Assembly: GCA_013054445.1 (NCBI GenBank)
Contig: JAAMPI010000704.1
Location: 1-27,851, forward strand
Source: Cudoniella acicularis
Lineage: Eukaryota > Ascomycota > Leotiomycetes > Helotiales > Helotiaceae
Direction of reading: 5' to 3'
Length of the DNA stretch: 27,851 bases
The position numbers and the translations under genes were made by a program. Shown here piece by piece: positions 1-9,900 of the stretch; within the stretch, counting starts at the first letter, position 1, and every line of letters starts with the position of its first letter. Below the pieces are notes generated by a model that was not told where the DNA came from, searched no databases, and was given only the letters and a program-made list of their open reading frames with translations.

Positions 1-1234
1 GCCCAGCTACATGGGTCATGGGACAGGTACTCCGCATGTTATCCTCTTGTCAAGGATAAGAGTTCTACAGCTTGGAGAGGCACGTTTTCTCTTGCCCCCT
101 AGCCTGGTCCGCATCAGTATTACGTCTGAATGCCTCTCCTTGAATCCTGCTACCCTCCTTTGACAAATAAACAGTATCTAATCAACGGGTACCACTATCT
201 AGCACCTACTGAGCCGTCCACCTACGAGCCCAAGATTGGCGACGATATGAACATTCTCTACATTCCACGTCAAAGTAATACCGATATTCCTCATGGCCAC
301 CTACTACACCCCTCGTAAATTATATCTCCGAAACCTTAACAATTATCGTCACAACTCGCCTCACGCCTTACCCTTTCAGCGTTGGACGAATGCTCTTGTG
401 GGCTCTACGGCATTCTACGTGACGACAGGCGCGTTAAGATCAGCTGTGGGGGCTCGCGCTACGGCCGCTGCGACCAGGAATAGAAGCCTTCAACTGATGG
501 TAAAGGCATCGGTAGTGCAGTGATAGGTATGAGACGTTACAAAATTCATCGTGTGTAGGGAATTTTACCTTAAACCAGTTAGGAGCAGCGCCAATATCAA
601 TACGTAAATTCAAAATAAGCTTAAGTCCTTTATGATAGCAACCATCAAGCATTACACTAATCACAGTAAAATGGACCAACTACCCAGAGTTTAATATTAT
701 CTTCCGTTAGGTCTGGTTAGTGGTAGTCCACGCTTGAAGTCTTCTATCCTCGCTTAAAGTCTTCCAACCTGCTTGGAGGCTTCCAGCCGTGGGGTTACTA
801 ACCGAGTGCAGAAATTCGAAACACGGATTGCAATACCCGGGGGATGATGAGTTCCACCTGCTTTGGATCGTGGCCATTCAGAATTCGCGAGAGGACTTTA
901 AGTGGTGCGGCCATCACCTTTAGGTTTTCCTTCTTGGTCTTAGTTGTCAGAGGCAGCGCGTGGGATTCGATGCCCCGGAAGGAGGCGTGACAACGAATAA
1001 TGCTATAAAGGGCAACTATAGAACGAGGCAATCTTTGCTCTACTCACTGCTTCTCCTCTCCTCTATTAGCGAACCACAGATCTTTCATCCTTCTCATCAG
1101 TAAGGCGTCTTGCCTCCCTGCGATTAGTCGCCGAGAATACCACCTACCATTCAGCCTCCTTAGAGAGCCGTCTGCGTGTTTGACTACGGCATCGCCTGCA
1201 TCAAATTCCAGCCCGGTAAGCGGCGTTTACGATA
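1..1234. other. No gene recognised; upstream flank of the Ras-like gene
   Basis: Only short open frames without recognisable motifs are present on either strand. A degenerate tandem repeat of about 20 bp lies at 731-789 and is listed separately. The stretch just before 1235 is CT-rich, which would fit the promoter or leader of the next gene. Confidence 0.5.
731..789. repeat. Degenerate ~20-bp direct repeat, about three copies
   Basis: Three consecutive units begin CGCTTGAAGTCTTC (731), CGCTTAAAGTCTTCC (751) and TGCTTGGAGGCTTCC (770). They share the pattern GCTT-RA/GG-TCTTC with several substitutions. No coding role is apparent. Confidence 0.55.
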
Positions 1235-2083
1235 ATGCGCCAACTAGTCGCTCCCTCAGATTCTCATCCTTGTAATACCGATCGGGTATCAGTCGGATAT
1301 TCCACAGCGTCGACACAGCCCCCTAGCTACTCTGAGGAGAAAGAAGAAAAGGAGTTTGTGGAGGGAGGTCAAGATCTTGAGACGGGGGAGATTGGACAAC
1401 CAAGTAAGTCGCTCGTGTATCGAGTTTAGAGGTTGTTTAAAGTATAACTGTTGTATTAGCTGCTAGCAGATATTTACCGAATCAAATCGAGCATCTTTCC
1501 TCCATGCCTTGGACTGCGATCAACATAGCAGTAGTGGGAGGAGAATGTGTTGGCAAGACAGCTTTCACGTACCGATTCTTAAATTATCCTGAGATCCTAT
1601 TCCCTGAGGAGGTAGGAAGCTCTTCTCTGTTCTACGGAAAAGGAATTTTATACTTATTCTTCAAATAGCATGATCCGACAGAAGCAGACACCTACCGAAA
1701 GTGGTACAAATTTAAAGATATTATGCTCAATGTTCTTGATACTGGCGGGAAAAGATGTTTACGCGAAGAATCCGGAGTCTACAAATACGATGGATTTGTC
1801 TTGCTTTATAGTGTTTCCTCCAGGTCGTCCTTCGAATGCACTCAAGAGATTCGCCAAGATATTGTAGCAGTACAACGGGCGTCGCCTCGAATAGTACTCG
1901 TTGGAAATAAGTGCGATGTTGCAGAGGCAGAACGGGAGGTCTCAACAGAAGAAGGGCGTTCACTAGCGCGGGCGTTTGTTTGCAGCTTTTTTTGAGGCAT
2001 CAGTAAAGAATCAACTTAATGCCGAAAACCCTTTTCTCGAACTGGCGGCGAAAATCGACCCGGCATCACGTCGACGATGTTAG
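1235..2083 (+). CDS. Ras-like small GTPase with N-terminal extension; one apparent homopolymer frameshift
   Basis: Proposed exons are 1235-1403, 1460-1611 and 1669-2083. The introns are 1404-1459 (GTAAGT...TTAG) and 1612-1668 (GTAGGA...ATAG), and the frames join correctly. The product, about 244 residues if one T is ignored, has a 75-residue charged N-terminal extension, a P-loop GGECVGKTA, a switch-I-like HDPTEADTYRKW, the G3 motif DTGGKR, the G4 motif NKCD and a G5-like EASVK. The G3 motif differs from canonical DTAGQE: the catalytic Gln (Ras Q61 position) is Lys and Ala59 is Gly, which in Ras would slow GTP hydrolysis. A T7 tract at 1987-1993 gives a premature TGA (1993-1995). Removing one T restores a normal G5 region and a tail ending RRRC at 2083, so there is a terminal Cys but no CAAX box. 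Family assignment is firm. Whether the gene is intact or a pseudogene is open. Confidence 0.75.
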
Positions 2084-2778
2084 AAACGTCTATGGTCCTG
2101 GTTAGGGTTGAGAAGGCGTATAAGTCGCCATAGAAGGCATCGTCGGGTTTGGCCATCACACCTTCTACGGAAACAGCATAATGGATAGTGCAAAAGGTGC
2201 AGGGTTCTGTTCTTTCTTTGATGAAATGTACATATATACTTCTTTGCATTTTCTCTACAGGGTATTATTTGCACTCCGCTGGAGAGTTGTTGCAAATATA
2301 TTTATTGGAAAAAGATGACTGGAGGGTATATATCTTGAAGTACAAAATGACCATGAAATAAAATATTCAAAATTAGACATTAGATTTTATATGCGGTTAG
2401 AAGAAGGCGCCTTTGAAAAGCTATCGAAAAACCCAGCCGAAGAGTCTCGATAAGCCGCCCTAAGAAGTGAATCTTTTAAGATGCTTGATGGAATAGTTAG
2501 CAAAGAGGTGGACGGTGAAACGAGAAGACTTCGGAAGTAAAGACTGGCTTTCTTTTTCTCGTTGTCGGCGGAACCAGACTGTTATTTACTGGTGGGCTTG
2601 GTGGAGCAAATTGCAGCACACAAATATCACGTGCAACTCGAGAGTACCCTCCTGAAAGCGCAGCTCCAGCAACAGACCGAAAACGGCCTCCGGCGGCAAT
2701 GCACCTAAGGCCTTGAACTTGATATCATCATTCCCGAGTCATTTAATTTGCTTTAGAACCCTACCAAAAATTCAGCCG
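2084..2778. other. AT-rich intergenic stretch, no gene recognised
   Basis: No open frame with family resemblance was seen. Short frames on both strands are interrupted often. It probably contains the 3' flank of the Ras-like gene and possibly decayed coding sequence. Confidence 0.4.
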
Positions 2779-3099
2779 CTAGGTTTCGCGAACAGGCCAT
2801 CGAAGCTTTCCCTGTGGATCAAAAATAACTTCTATGACCCGATGAACCCCATCAATAGTGTGCGCCCTGTTGTCCTTGTACTTGATCATCGCATTTAGAG
2901 AACCGTAAAGGTATGGGCGAGAAATCCTGTCTCGACCAATGAGCAATTTCCTCGCCGGCGGAACGCCGTCCAGGATCTGCTCCATCGCTTCGTCTGTATC
3001 CAAGATCACTATGTCGATCCAAAGATAACCATTTAATAATCCAAGCGCTATTGCTGCTATTTGAAGATCATCGTTTTCTAGAGTGACGGCCGCCCGTGA
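2779..3099 (-). other. Unrecognised open frame, possible gene fragment
   Basis: Minus-strand frame 3099-2779 is open for about 106 codons without an ATG at its upstream end; an in-frame TAG lies just before it. The translation includes LLNGYLWIDIVILDTDEAME and VIEVIFDPQGKLRWPVRE and looks protein-like, with balanced charged and hydrophobic residues. I do not recognise the family. It could be a remnant exon or a chance frame. It lies downstream of the HET pseudogene on the same strand, so it may be decayed sequence of the same locus. Confidence 0.25.
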
Positions 3100-3162
3100 C
3101 TAGCCCTCCAAGAAACTCTTCCCGCTTGGGTACCATGTAAGACCATCCCTATAGTCTACTTC

Positions 3163-4588
3163 CTAAATAGCGTTCAATTCTCGAACCAAATATTGCTCAA
3201 CTGTAAAACCAATAACACGCAACGAATCTATTTTGACTTGTATTTGGGTGAAATTGGTTTTCTCTTCAATACTGTCTTCGCTGAAAACCCAAGGAGTCTG
3301 AGGTACGTAAAGCATATTTCGGTTGACTTCTTCAAGAGCTTTGAGGCCCATGGAATTGATGTCAAATTGCTGTAAATTCTCGTTCCAATCCCATTCTAAC
3401 GTCCCTTCGGTGCTAATTCTTTGGTACATGGGCAAAGCAATCACCTTTTTGTGATTGATTTCGTCATATGGATGGTTGAACCTGCAGTTCAATGGTGCCA
3501 CAAATTCCGAATTTTTGTTCACGCTGAACTTGTTGAAGATATACGACCCGTCATTTGGTATTAATAGAAAATGTACGCAAAGCCCTTTGCTGCTTATGCT
3601 ATGTGGAGGTCGCCTGGGATCCCACACATCCCTGACAACAGATGAAGACCAAAAGAAGGCGAAGGGCGAGGGCGTGAGGAGTCCATGGTGACCATCACCA
3701 TCCCAAGCGAGTATGGAATCGTCATCCGTCTTATTGATTATCTCTAGTTGAAGGCGCATAAATGCATTTTCTCCTTCTCCGTATAGCGGCGGCATATGGA
3801 CTCCAAATAAGCCGAGAAGGAAATATGTTTGGTCCTCGATTCTCGTCGTCACTCTTCTTGATTCCCAAGACATCTTTTGGGCTACGCTAGCGGCCTTATA
3901 ATTCATCAAGTCAGCTACCCTAGTTGTGGCTCTTATTGAATCATCTAGGCTAGCCTTGCTCCTAATCCAGTTCTAGCTTTGGTCAGAAAGTCGACATAAT
4001 AAGGCGCAAGAAGTTCCTGCAGGGTCCACTCTCTTGTAAACCATTTGCTCTTTCGAAAATATGAAAATTTATGAGAGGGATCTTCGGTTGCAGATGGGAC
4101 ATCCGCCAAGTATGCGTATCATACTTCTGCTCGCTCATACCAGCCAAACATTGAGTTGATGGCCTCTGAGAGTTCAGCGCTGCTCGTCTTGCCAATGCAG
4201 CAGGCATCAATTCACTAAATCAATTTCAGCGTATATTCGCTTCCAGTTTTCCGAAATAAAGAAAGTTAGAATCAGCCTGAAAGCAAGCATCCCCCTGTGC
4301 AGGTCTATGAAGCTAGCCCTAGGCTTTTACGCACCCTTAACGTCTGTCCGGGAGAAACACAACAGGTGTCAAATTTTAATAACGATGAAAGAAAAACTCA
4401 CAACATACTCCCAACCACCCAAAAAAGCTTGCGCACAACATCCGGTAACCTTCGACCATCCTGCGATCTCTCAAGTCCTGAAATGTGACCTCCTCATTCT
4501 CCCAGCGATGAGACAGAATGGCATATTTAAAAATATTGCCCCCAAATAACTCATGTAGTGTAAGTTTGGAGGCGTGGAGTAGACGCAT
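3163..4588 (-). pseudogene. HET-domain (heterokaryon incompatibility) protein, degraded
   Basis: Reading starts at the ATG at 4588 (MRLLHASKLTLHELFG), the typical HET-domain opening, followed by KYAILSHRWENEEVTFQD. The middle of the domain is recognisable as CCIGKTSSAELSEAINSMFG, then WYERAEV, YAYLADVPSATEDP and EWTLQELLAPYYVDFL. The distal part, 3909-3163, is open for 248 codons and carries VAQKMSWESRRVTTRIEDQ and MPPLYGEGENAFMRLQ, the conserved end of the HET domain. At least three lesions are seen. TGA replaces an expected Trp codon before IDACC near 4214-4212. TGA falls in the AEV-YAYL segment at 4121-4119. A one-base frame change occurs near 3970, just before WIRSKASLDD. The linking sequence at about 4410-4220 is also poorly alignable to the family. 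HET proteins act in non-self recognition and cell death; this copy is very likely inactive. Confidence 0.8.
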
Positions 4589-5201
4589 TTCACCGCAATT
4601 CTTGGGTGTGACGGGAGCCTGCCTGGTTGGTAGGGAGATGGCTTCTGGCTCCGTTGCAGCGGCGAAACAACCCTCAAAGTGATCAACAAGATCGCGTGGG
4701 TAGACTATGAAGTCGTTGGAGAATTTTGGATTTGTTTTTGTGTAAGGCTGTGAGAGATGCAAACGTGAATTGACTTGCGGTTGAGATTTTGGATATATAC
4801 CTGTTCGCTTCACTAAGCGAGAGCTGTCTCTTATTGGATATTATTACGCCACTATTACCATTGAGCGGTTTCTTATGGCAATACAACGCAGAAACCTCCC
4901 TGCATGTGAGCATTTTTGCATTTTGCATTTTGTGTCAAGACAGGCAGACGGGAACAACTATCTAGGGATGCACAGTCCCTAGATCTCAGGCTTACAGTCC
5001 GGCCCACTTATTCCAAGGACACGGATCACCTGTAAGCCCTATACCTTCCAGCCTGTAGGACCCGTAGAGTACTCCTACATAGCGAACAATACACTGATTT
5101 CACCCTAATATTACCTGTTATGTGTCCCCAAACTCCTCTGTTGCACTAGTTAATGATTTTTTAGAGCCTAGTTCCAACACTGAGCAAAGGCGGCGCTGGT
5201 C

Positions 5202-5675
5202 ATGGGCATTGTCTCGGGATGTGCGAAGATTGTCCAAAGCCTCAATACCTTGAAGGAAAAATTCGATTTTGCTCACCTAGCCATCGCCTAACTGACTGCC
5301 GAATGCTCCACTACCTTTATGGGTTTATCTCAGCTCCAAAGTGCCCTCCAAGCCAATCCACATCTCTTAATAGCCCTTTCCCACTCTTAATAAGAGCTGA
5401 CAACATGTTTTGAGATGGGGATTTGGGGGATTACTCCAATTTTCTCTGTTCTTGATGACGATGTAACAAAACTGAACGAGAAGGCACCGACAGAGATTAT
5501 TATACCATTCCGTAGTCAAGCTCGATACATTTGGATTGAAAATCTTCTGAAACATCGAGCGCACCAAATCCTGGATCAAAGGTCATCTCTCGAATTTCTT
5601 CTTGATCGTGTTAAATTGTACGGGTATCAACATATCATAATCGCTGTGAAAAAGAAAAACTCTATTCTGAAATAA
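5202..5675 (+). pseudogene. Decayed N-terminal domain of a fungal NLR/ankyrin-type protein
   Basis: One frame from the ATG at 5202 reads MGIVSGCAKIVQSLNTLKEK, then LTAECSTTFMGLSQLQSALQ, and after 5415 WGITPIFSVLDDDVTKLNEK, ARYIWIENLLKHRAHQILDQ and RSSLEFLLDRVKLYG. This follows the pattern of the helical N-terminal domain found on many fungal NLR-like (NACHT/ankyrin) proteins. The frame contains TAA at 5289-5291 and a double TAA at 5388-5393, and it ends at 5675 with no effector or repeat domain after it. The in-frame TAA codons could each come from CAA by one C-to-T change. Recognition is by general pattern, not by a search. Confidence 0.55.
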
Positions 5676-6709
5676 ATTTCAATTGGAAAATTCCCCATAA
5701 TGCGATTCGGAAAATGCTGAGAACTACTGCTCTGTTCCTAGGACTTTTGGCGTTATATCCACCGGTGCATGCAAAATGCTGCACGCGCTCTTCTCTTTAA
5801 GAAAATGAACTTGCTAAAAGCTCTATAAACGCAAATTTTTTAAAATACCTACTTTTTATTAGCATTTTAGGAAGTGCACCGAGTGCGTGCAGGCTTTCAT
5901 CATACATTAATTAGGTGCAGAGCGCTAAGCGAAACGAAAAGAGTGGCGTGCGGTACGGAGGATCGATTCACTCTCTGCCGTGCAACTGAGAGAGAAAGGA
6001 ACACTTCAAAAGCTAAACGACTTTCAAACGAGCTAAGGTCAAACAACTGTGGAAAATAAATTCTTCTATATGTCTTACAGTATTGTACATGGATTAGCTC
6101 AAGTAAAATCTAGGTATATATTCGTTTCTTTTGAAGTGTTTTGCTCCCCAGATCTCGCTTAAAATCCTAACCACGGTGCGGGGGACAGGGGCCCAGAATT
6201 CATATCAAAGAAATCCAGCAAATCTAGCAACGAACTGGGCTTGGAACTATACCGCTAAGGAGGCTTCCACTACGACGCTTGCTAGGCAAGTCACCTTCGC
6301 ATTCAAGATATAAAAACTAAGTTTCAAAAGTTCCTTGAGTTTGAATTCGTATTCACAGGGAACCTCTAATTTCCTTCCGATTTCCCAATTACCGTAGAGC
6401 TAAATGCTTTCGTATTCGTGAGCTACTAATGAGGCCAGGTGAATCAATATATATTTAAGCAATAAGGAGGTAGTGAATAAAGTGCTGCAATGAAGCTTAA
6501 AAAGCAGCGTTTGAAGACGCAGCGGCTCAAGAAAATAGTATTGAACCCAGTAAATAGTAGCTGCTCAACGAGCAGCTGATCTAGATGAAGCGGCTCAAGA
6601 ACTGGTGAATTCCGTACAGTAATAGCGCTTCAAGAAGAAGCCATTGAACCTGTGGAGAATCAATGTCGAGAAGTGGTGATTCAATAAGGAAAGCTTTGAC
6701 GGGCGCAAG
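5676..6709. other. AT-rich region between NLR relic and PKS promoter
   Basis: No gene is recognised. The stretch contains an imperfect inverted repeat (5779-5790 with 5881-5892), a duplicated 13-mer AGCGGCTCAAGAA at 6521 and 6589, and a perfect hairpin at 6559-6577. Its last few hundred bases are presumably upstream regulatory sequence of the PKS gene. Confidence 0.5.
6521..6601. repeat. Duplicated 13-mer AGCGGCTCAAGAA flanking a hairpin
   Basis: AGCGGCTCAAGAA occurs at 6521-6533 and again at 6589-6601. Between the copies, AGCTGCTC AAC GAGCAGCT (6559-6577) is a perfect 8-bp inverted repeat with a 3-nt loop. The group lies 110-190 bp upstream of the TATA-like box of the PKS gene. A regulatory role is possible but unproven. 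Confidence 0.5.
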
Positions 6710-6716
6710 TATAAAA
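6710..6716 (+). promoter_or_regulatory. TATA-like box upstream of the PKS gene
   Basis: TATAAAA at 6710 is followed by a long CT-rich leader rich in CTTCTTCAA and CATCC motifs up to about 6900, a common layout for fungal core promoters. It lies 264 bp upstream of the proposed PKS start at 6974. Confidence 0.5.
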
Positions 6717-6839
6717 CCCCTTACCAAGCCTTAAAAGTTCAAATTATCCATCTTCAACATACAACACCCTTCTTCAATTCAACACACTTCTTCAATCCTC
6801 AAGACCCATCCCTCTTCACACCATACTTCTCTTTCATAA

Positions 6840-6995
6840 ATGAATCCATCTTCTCCCCTCCGCATTCATCTCCAACACAAATTTTTCTTCAAAACACAAC
6901 AGCAATCTTGGACAACCATCACCTGGGACCAAACATTGGCCCTTTCCGTGTCTTCAGCCAGAGAATCGCGGAAATGGCAAATTTTGACAAATTGA
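6840..6995 (+). promoter_or_regulatory. Upstream ORF overlapping the PKS start codon
   Basis: ATG at 6840 opens a 51-codon frame (beginning MNPSSPLRIHLQ) that ends at TGA 6993-6995, beyond the PKS ATG at 6974 and in a different frame. If it lies in the mature leader, scanning ribosomes would meet it first and PKS translation would be reduced unless leaky scanning occurs. The transcription start is not known, so this is inferred. Confidence 0.4.
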
Positions 6996-9900
6996 ATGAC
7001 GTGTCTTCAGGAGGCGGACATGTCTACGATGAGAGCCCCAACAGGATCGCTATCGTGGGGATGGCCTGCAAAGTAGCTGGTGCAGACGACGTTGAGGAAT
7101 TCTGGCAGCTTCTCTGCGAAGCCAAGTCACAACACAAGGAAGTCCCAGCCGAGCGCTTCGGTTTCGAAACCAGCCATCGTAAATTTGATTCACAGAGGAA
7201 GTGGTTTGGGAACTTCATCAGTGGCCATGATCAGTTCGACCGTAAGTCTTGTCCTCATTCCGGATCTCTTTTTCTTTTTCTCTGTAGGAGCCATCTCAGT
7301 GCCTCACTTTCCTTGTGGTTTATGAGATAAGAAAGATCTGAAACACTCAAATATTTTTATCTTCTCGAAATGTCAGTGCTCATTCGTTGTGTAGACAAAT
7401 TCTTCAACAAATCAGCTCGAGAAGCAGCATCAATGGATCCGCAACAGAGGCAAATATTACAGATCGCATATCAAGCAGTCCAACAATCTGGCTATTTTCA
7501 AAAACCAAACCCAGACAAACACGTCGGATGTTATATTGGTGTCTGCAACGTTGACTACGAAGAAAATGTGGCTTGTCATGAAGCGAATGCTTTCACGATG
7601 ACAGGTCATGTGAGAGCCTACCTCGCTGGAAAGATCAGTCATTACTTTGGCTGGACTGGGCCAGGACTCAGCATTGACACAGCCTGCTCTTCTTCAGCTG
7701 TCGCTGTCCACCAAGCCTGCCAGGCTATCCTAGCGGGCGAATGTGACTCTGCTGTAGCCGGTGGCAGTCACGTATTGACAAGTCCATTCATGTTTCAAAA
7801 TCTTGCTGGGGCATCATTTCTAAGTAAGACTGGACCGTGCAAGCCATTTGACGCAAGTGCAGATGGCTATTGCAGAGGTGAAGGTGTCGCGATTGTGTTC
7901 ATGAAGAAGCTGAGTTCTGCTATCGCTGATGGCGACCAGATCTTTGGACTCATTGCCGGCACTGCAGTTCAACAAAACCAAAATTGCACACCAATTGTCG
8001 TTCCTAATGTTCCGTCTCTATCCAGTTTGTTCGACGCCGTCCTTGAGAAGTCGCGACTCACGCCTGGAGAGATTAGTGTTGTGGAGGCTCATGGAACCGG
8101 CACGCCAGTCGGTGACTCTGCTGAGTATGACAGCATCCGTCGATCGCTTGGAGGAAGTAAGAGATCTAGCACCCTGGCATTGGGATCCGTGAAAGGCCGT
8201 AAGCAACTTCATTTTCGTCCTTTTCCCTTAATTCCTTATTTGAAGAGAATGCCTCATCCTCTTGTCTTTCTTTGCCTCCTTTCCTCGGAGTAAAAGACAT
8301 GGTGCTAATTTGTTGAAGTGATTGGACACTGCGAGTGTGCGTCTGGTCTTGTGTCGCTGATCAAAGCTATCCTCATGATCCAAAAAGGCTCAATACCACC
8401 CCATGCGAGCTTCAAAGCAGTTAATCCTGCCATTAAAGTCACTGCACAAGATCAAATCGAAATCCACACAAGAATGACCCCTTGGAACGCCTCATTCAAA
8501 GCCGCTCTTGTCAACAACTACGGAGCCTCCGGTTCAAATGCGTCATTGATCGTCACTGAACTATCTTGGGCAAGAGCTTCGAAGCCATTAATATTTTTGG
8601 AAGGCGAGATGAAGCTCCCTTTCTGGATTTCTGGTTCTAACGATAAGACGATTGGCGCTTATGTTGTCGCTCTCCGAAATTACCTTAGACGCAATAAACC
8701 TTCACTTCTAGACCTAGCTTTCAACCTATCACGCCAATCTAATCATTCTCTGGGTCGTGCTTTAATGTTCAGCTGTAGCTCATTAGACGAACTGGACTAC
8801 CGTTTGGCTACCTTCGAGAAGAGTGCACCACAGAGCAAGAGTACGCCAGCTTCCTCGCCGATTGTCCCAATCGATCGCCCCAAGCCAAGACCCTTTATTC
8901 TTTGCTTTGGTGGCCAGATTTCGAACTACATTGGATTGGATCGTGGTATCTATGACAACGTTTCAGTCCTCCGGAAGTACTTGGACGAGTGCAACTCTCT
9001 TTGTATTTCTTTGGGAGTTGGAAGCATTTTTCCAGCCATCTTCCAGCGGACCACTATCGAAGAGATCATCACACTGCAAACGTGTCTCTTCGCGCTTCAA
9101 TATTCCTGCGCCAAAAGCTGGCTGGGCGCCAGCGTCCAGCCAGTAGCTGTTGTGGGCCACAGCTTTGGAGAGCTGACTTCTCTTTGCGTTGCAGAGGTGC
9201 TCACACTGCAAGACGCACTCAAGTTGGTAATTGCTCGAGCTGGCACCATTTGCAATTCCTGGACCGGTGAACGTGGTGTTATGATGGCGGTCGAAGCCGA
9301 CTAGGAGGTCTTGCAGCAACTCCTAGCTGAGGCAAATGAAACCTGCATTGGCCAAGAGGCAGCAACCATTGCTTGCTTCAATGGACCCAGAAGCTTTACC
9401 GTCACCGGCTCAAATATTGCAATTGACGCCGTCTTAGCAAAACAGCAACAGAATTCTGCATTTTCTTCAATGAAGATCAAGAAACTCAATGTTACCCACG
9501 CGTTTCATTCGAGTCTTGTCGACCCTATTGTGCCAGCTTTGAATGAAGCAACTAAAGACTTAACCTTCAAAGAGCCCAAAATTACCTTGGTGCGGCCTAC
9601 TGAAGATCCTTCGGAGAAGATCGTTGCCGCAGCTTACGCTGCAAGCCATAAGCGGAAGCCAGTATTTTTCAATCATGCTGTGCAAAGACTTGCAAAACTA
9701 TACCCAGAAAGCATTTGGCTGGAAGCTGGTTCCAATTCTACAGTCACCAATATAGTCAGCCGTGCTCTATCTGGATCATCGGTTAGTGGCAACCACTATC
9801 AGGCCATCAATATCGCCAGCGACAATGCATGGGGCAATTTGACAGATGCAACTTTAGCTCTGTGGAAAGTTGGCCTTGACGTATCTTTCTGGGCACACCA

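Noticed and set aside
9250..9330. An intron that would remove the TAG at 9302 in the PKS
   Set aside because: The only GT..AG pairs around the stop would give introns of about 27-40 nt and delete conserved AT residues (GERGVMMAVEAD), so a nonsense codon is the better reading.
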